Under the pieces are notes generated by a model. The model did no database searches, was not told the DNA's origin, and saw only the letters and a list, made by a program, of their open reading frames with translations. From CAYOBW01 sp964402115 (GTDB lineage Bacteria; Verrucomicrobiota; Kiritimatiellia; UBA8416; CAYOBW01): 7,017 nt of DNA. The position numbers and the translations under genes were made by a program. Shown piece by piece: positions 4,992-7,017 of the stretch (its first letter is position 1; each line of letters starts with the position of its first letter). The stretch spans positions 1 through 7,017 of the forward strand of contig CAYOBW010000343.1 in assembly GCA_964402115.1 (NCBI GenBank), read 5' to 3'.

Positions 4992-7017
4992 GCTGATTCT
5001 TTACGAGTTCGAGGATCGCCTCGGTCTGCTGCTCCCCTTGGAGCACCGTCTTAATCGCCAGCTTCACTTTCCTGACCTTCACCGGGTTCGTGCGCCACTC
5101 GTCCTGCCGGCTTTCCCGTACCGCAAGGTCTATCGCGCAGGCCAGGTTCTCGTCCTGGCCCAGGTTGTCGTACAGCGCCCGCGTGGCGGCCGTCTGGATC
5201 CCGGCCGGGTAGGTGCCGCCCGCGGCCGGGTTCTTCACCTTCTTCGTCAACTCGACGATCTTCCGCAGGTACTGCTGATAGCTCAGCGCGGCCTGCTTGC
5301 GCTGCAGGATCAGGGCGTCCAGCAGCTCGGACATCTGCTCGTAGTACTTCGGGTTGATCGGCTGCTCGTCAATGATCAGCCGGCGGACGTTGTTCTCAAT
5401 GGTTTCCGCCGCGCTCTCCTGGTTTGTGCGGATCCCCTTGGGCAACGCCTGCACGGCGGCGGCGCCCCGCTCGACAATCAGCTCGATCAGCGACATGTCG
5501 TCAAAAGCCGACACCTTCTCGCTCTCCTCGGCGCGGATGTAGGCGTCGATCAGGTGGCGCATGGCCGGCTCGTACTGCTTGAGGTCAATGGCGTCGCCGC
5601 TGTGCTGCTTCACCTCGTCACGGACATTCTCGTAGTGGGTCACCTCGGCTTTGATCGTGGCGATCTCCGCAGCCGTATAGCCGGCCTCCTGCATTTCATT
5701 GGCAACGGCGGCATAGGCCCGGACCAGGGCGGCGGCGAGTTTGTAGAGCGCCAGCCGCTTGGGCTCGTTAGCCTTAAACTGGGCCGCGTTGCCGTGCTCC
5801 TGGGACGAGAAGTAGCGGAAGTACGCCTGCGAGTCCCTGGGGGTTTCCACGGGCTCGCAGAGCGCCTTGATGGCCTCCCGCGATTCTTCCAGGTGTGCCC
5901 GCGCCTCAGCCAGCCGGTTCTTCAACAGGCCGGCCACGTCCGCCCGGTCGTAACCGTCGAGCGCGCCGGAGGTGTAGTCCCGGACCGCGCCCTCCAGGCT
6001 CTTGAACAGGTCCTTGTAGTCGACGATGTAGCCGTATTCCTTGTCCTCGCCATCCAGGCGGTTCACCCGGCAGATCGCCTGGAACAGGCCGTGGTCCTGC
6101 ATTTGCTTGTCGATATACAGGTACGTGGCGGAAGGCGCGTCAAAGCCGGTCAGCAGCATATCCACCACGATCAGGAGCTTCATCTGGCCCGGTTCGGCGA
6201 CAAACTTCTTGCGCACGGCCTGCTCGAAAACGTCGGCCTTCATGATGGCCTGCTCCGGTGGTTCGTTGAACCAGTCGGCCAGCATTTTCTGGTAGATGGC
6301 GTATTGCCGCAGCTTTTCCGTCTGCCCCTCGCCGGACTCCTCGCCCTTGAGGTCGGCCGCGGACGGGGCGTAGGAGGTGACAATGGCGCACTTGCCGGCC
6401 AGGTCGGTCTGGGCGAATAGCTCGTAGAACTTGCACGCCTGGTAGATGCTGCCCGCAACCAGCAGGGCATTGCCGTGTCCACTCTTCAACCGGTCCCGGG
6501 TCGCCATGTCCATGAGAATATCCGCGACGATTTTCTCCAGCCGATCCTGGCAGCTGAGCACCGCCTGCATGGTGCCCCAGCGCTGCTTGAGCTGGGCCTT
6601 GGCCAGGTCGGTAAGGCCCTTGGTCTTCACCTCGAACCACTGATCGATCTTGGCCTGCGAGGTGATGTTCTGGTCGATATCCCGTGCCTCGTATCGCAGA
6701 TCCAGCACGACACCATCCTGCACCGCCTCGTCGAACTTGTACGTGTGAATGTAGCGCCCGAAGGTCTCGACGGTACGTTTCCTGTCGGCCTTCAAGAGGG
6801 GGGTGCCCGTGAAGCCGATGAACAGCGCGTGCGGCAGGATGGCCTTCATGGCGTCGTGCAGCTTGCCGGACTGGGTCCGGTGGCATTCATCCACGAACAC
6901 GTACAGGTCGCCCTTGGCCTTGAAACCGGGCGGCAGGGCCTGCTTGACCTCCGCGATGAAGGTGTCGACGTTCCCGGCATCCTCGTCGCCTTCTTTGCCG
7001 CTGAACTGGTGGATCAG
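4981..7017 (-). CDS. hsdR: Type I restriction enzyme R subunit (HsdR), C-terminal 678 codons, start beyond the right edge
   Basis: The frame is open from the window edge at 7017 (LIHQFSGKEGDEDAG) to TGA at 4983-4981. HsdR is the ATP-driven DNA translocase and nuclease of type I restriction-modification complexes (R2M2S1), acting on unmodified DNA in the cytoplasm. Superfamily 2 helicase motifs are visible in order: motif II VDECHR (near 6894-6877), motif III FTGTPL (near 6813-6796), a motif IV-like NALLVAGSIYQACKF, motif V LLTGFDAP (near 6156-6133) and motif VI QAICRVNR (6081-6058). A long helical C-terminal region follows, as in the family, where it contacts the methyltransferase core. Full-length HsdR has about 1000-1100 residues, so roughly 350-400 N-terminal residues, including the PD-(D/E)xK nuclease and Walker A, are missing from view. 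A GTG near 6900 is internal, not a start, because the frame and homology continue upstream. hsdM and hsdS are not in the window. No frameshift is seen in the visible part. Confidence 0.96.
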   Translation of the reverse strand: MIHQFSGKEGDEDAGNVDTFIAEVKQALPPGFKAKGDLYVFVDECHRTQSGKLHDAMKAILPHALFIGFTGTPLLKADRKRTVETFGRYIHTYKFDEAVQDGVVLDLRYEARDIDQNITSQAKIDQWFEVKTKGLTDLAKAQLKQRWGTMQAVLSCQDRLEKIVADILMDMATRDRLKSGHGNALLVAGSIYQACKFYELFAQTDLAGKCAIVTSYAPSAADLKGEESGEGQTEKLRQYAIYQKMLADWFNEPPEQAIMKADVFEQAVRKKFVAEPGQMKLLIVVDMLLTGFDAPSATYLYIDKQMQDHGLFQAICRVNRLDGEDKEYGYIVDYKDLFKSLEGAVRDYTSGALDGYDRADVAGLLKNRLAEARAHLEESREAIKALCEPVETPRDSQAYFRYFSSQEHGNAAQFKANEPKRLALYKLAAALVRAYAAVANEMQEAGYTAAEIATIKAEVTHYENVRDEVKQHSGDAIDLKQYEPAMRHLIDAYIRAEESEKVSAFDDMSLIELIVERGAAAVQALPKGIRTNQESAAETIENNVRRLIIDEQPINPKYYEQMSELLDALILQRKQAALSYQQYLRKIVELTKKVKNPAAGGTYPAGIQTAATRALYDNLGQDENLACAIDLAVRESRQDEWRTNPVKVRKVKLAIKTVLQGEQQTEAILELVKNQHDY

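Noticed and set aside
4921..6420. Plus-strand frame of 499 codons opposite hsdR
   Set aside because: It is antisense to a clear HsdR coding region with ordered helicase motifs. Its product is a Leu/Val/Arg-rich string with no domain, as expected of a shadow frame in GC-rich DNA.

Overview
The window is GC-rich. All five genes I can support lie on the minus strand, so the text reads right to left biologically. The best taxonomic clue is the large secreted beta-helix protein. It ends in a choice-of-anchor-Q-like segment, then a DTDADGMPDWW calcium-loop motif, then a short C-terminal domain finishing in PRFYQVSVRVP. That architecture is typical of Verrucomicrobiota, Kiritimatiellota and Lentisphaerota (PVC bacteria). 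The assignment is an inference from protein style, not from a marker gene.

Layout from the right edge. (1) 7017-4981: the C-terminal two thirds of HsdR, the motor and restriction subunit of a type I restriction-modification system. Its start, nuclease domain and Walker A lie beyond the window. (2) 4991-4263: a YgjP/DUF45-type zinc metallopeptidase whose start overlaps the end of hsdR by 11 bases, so the two are probably translationally coupled. (3) 4175-1506: an 889-residue exported right-handed parallel beta-helix protein with about 23 coils. (4) 1505-758: about 750 bases with no convincing gene but unusually many perfect inverted repeats. (5) 757-248: a small helix-turn-helix protein with a coiled-coil-like N-terminal half and a lysine/alanine-rich tail. 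(6) 151-1: the first 50 codons of a YgiD/DODA-type extradiol dioxygenase, an easily missed gene cut by the left edge.

There appear to be three functional units: a restriction-modification operon tail (hsdR plus metallopeptidase), a monocistronic-looking surface protein gene, and a small operon-like pair (HTH regulator plus dioxygenase) with its own candidate promoter. hsdM and hsdS are not in the window. They may lie to the right.

The points most worth a second look are the hsdR-metallopeptidase coupling, the Cys and Asn ladders of the beta-helix protein, and the inverted-repeat-rich intergenic region around 1079-1441. I see no tRNA, rRNA, CRISPR array, transposase or integrase. I did not find clear evidence of a wholly new defence system.
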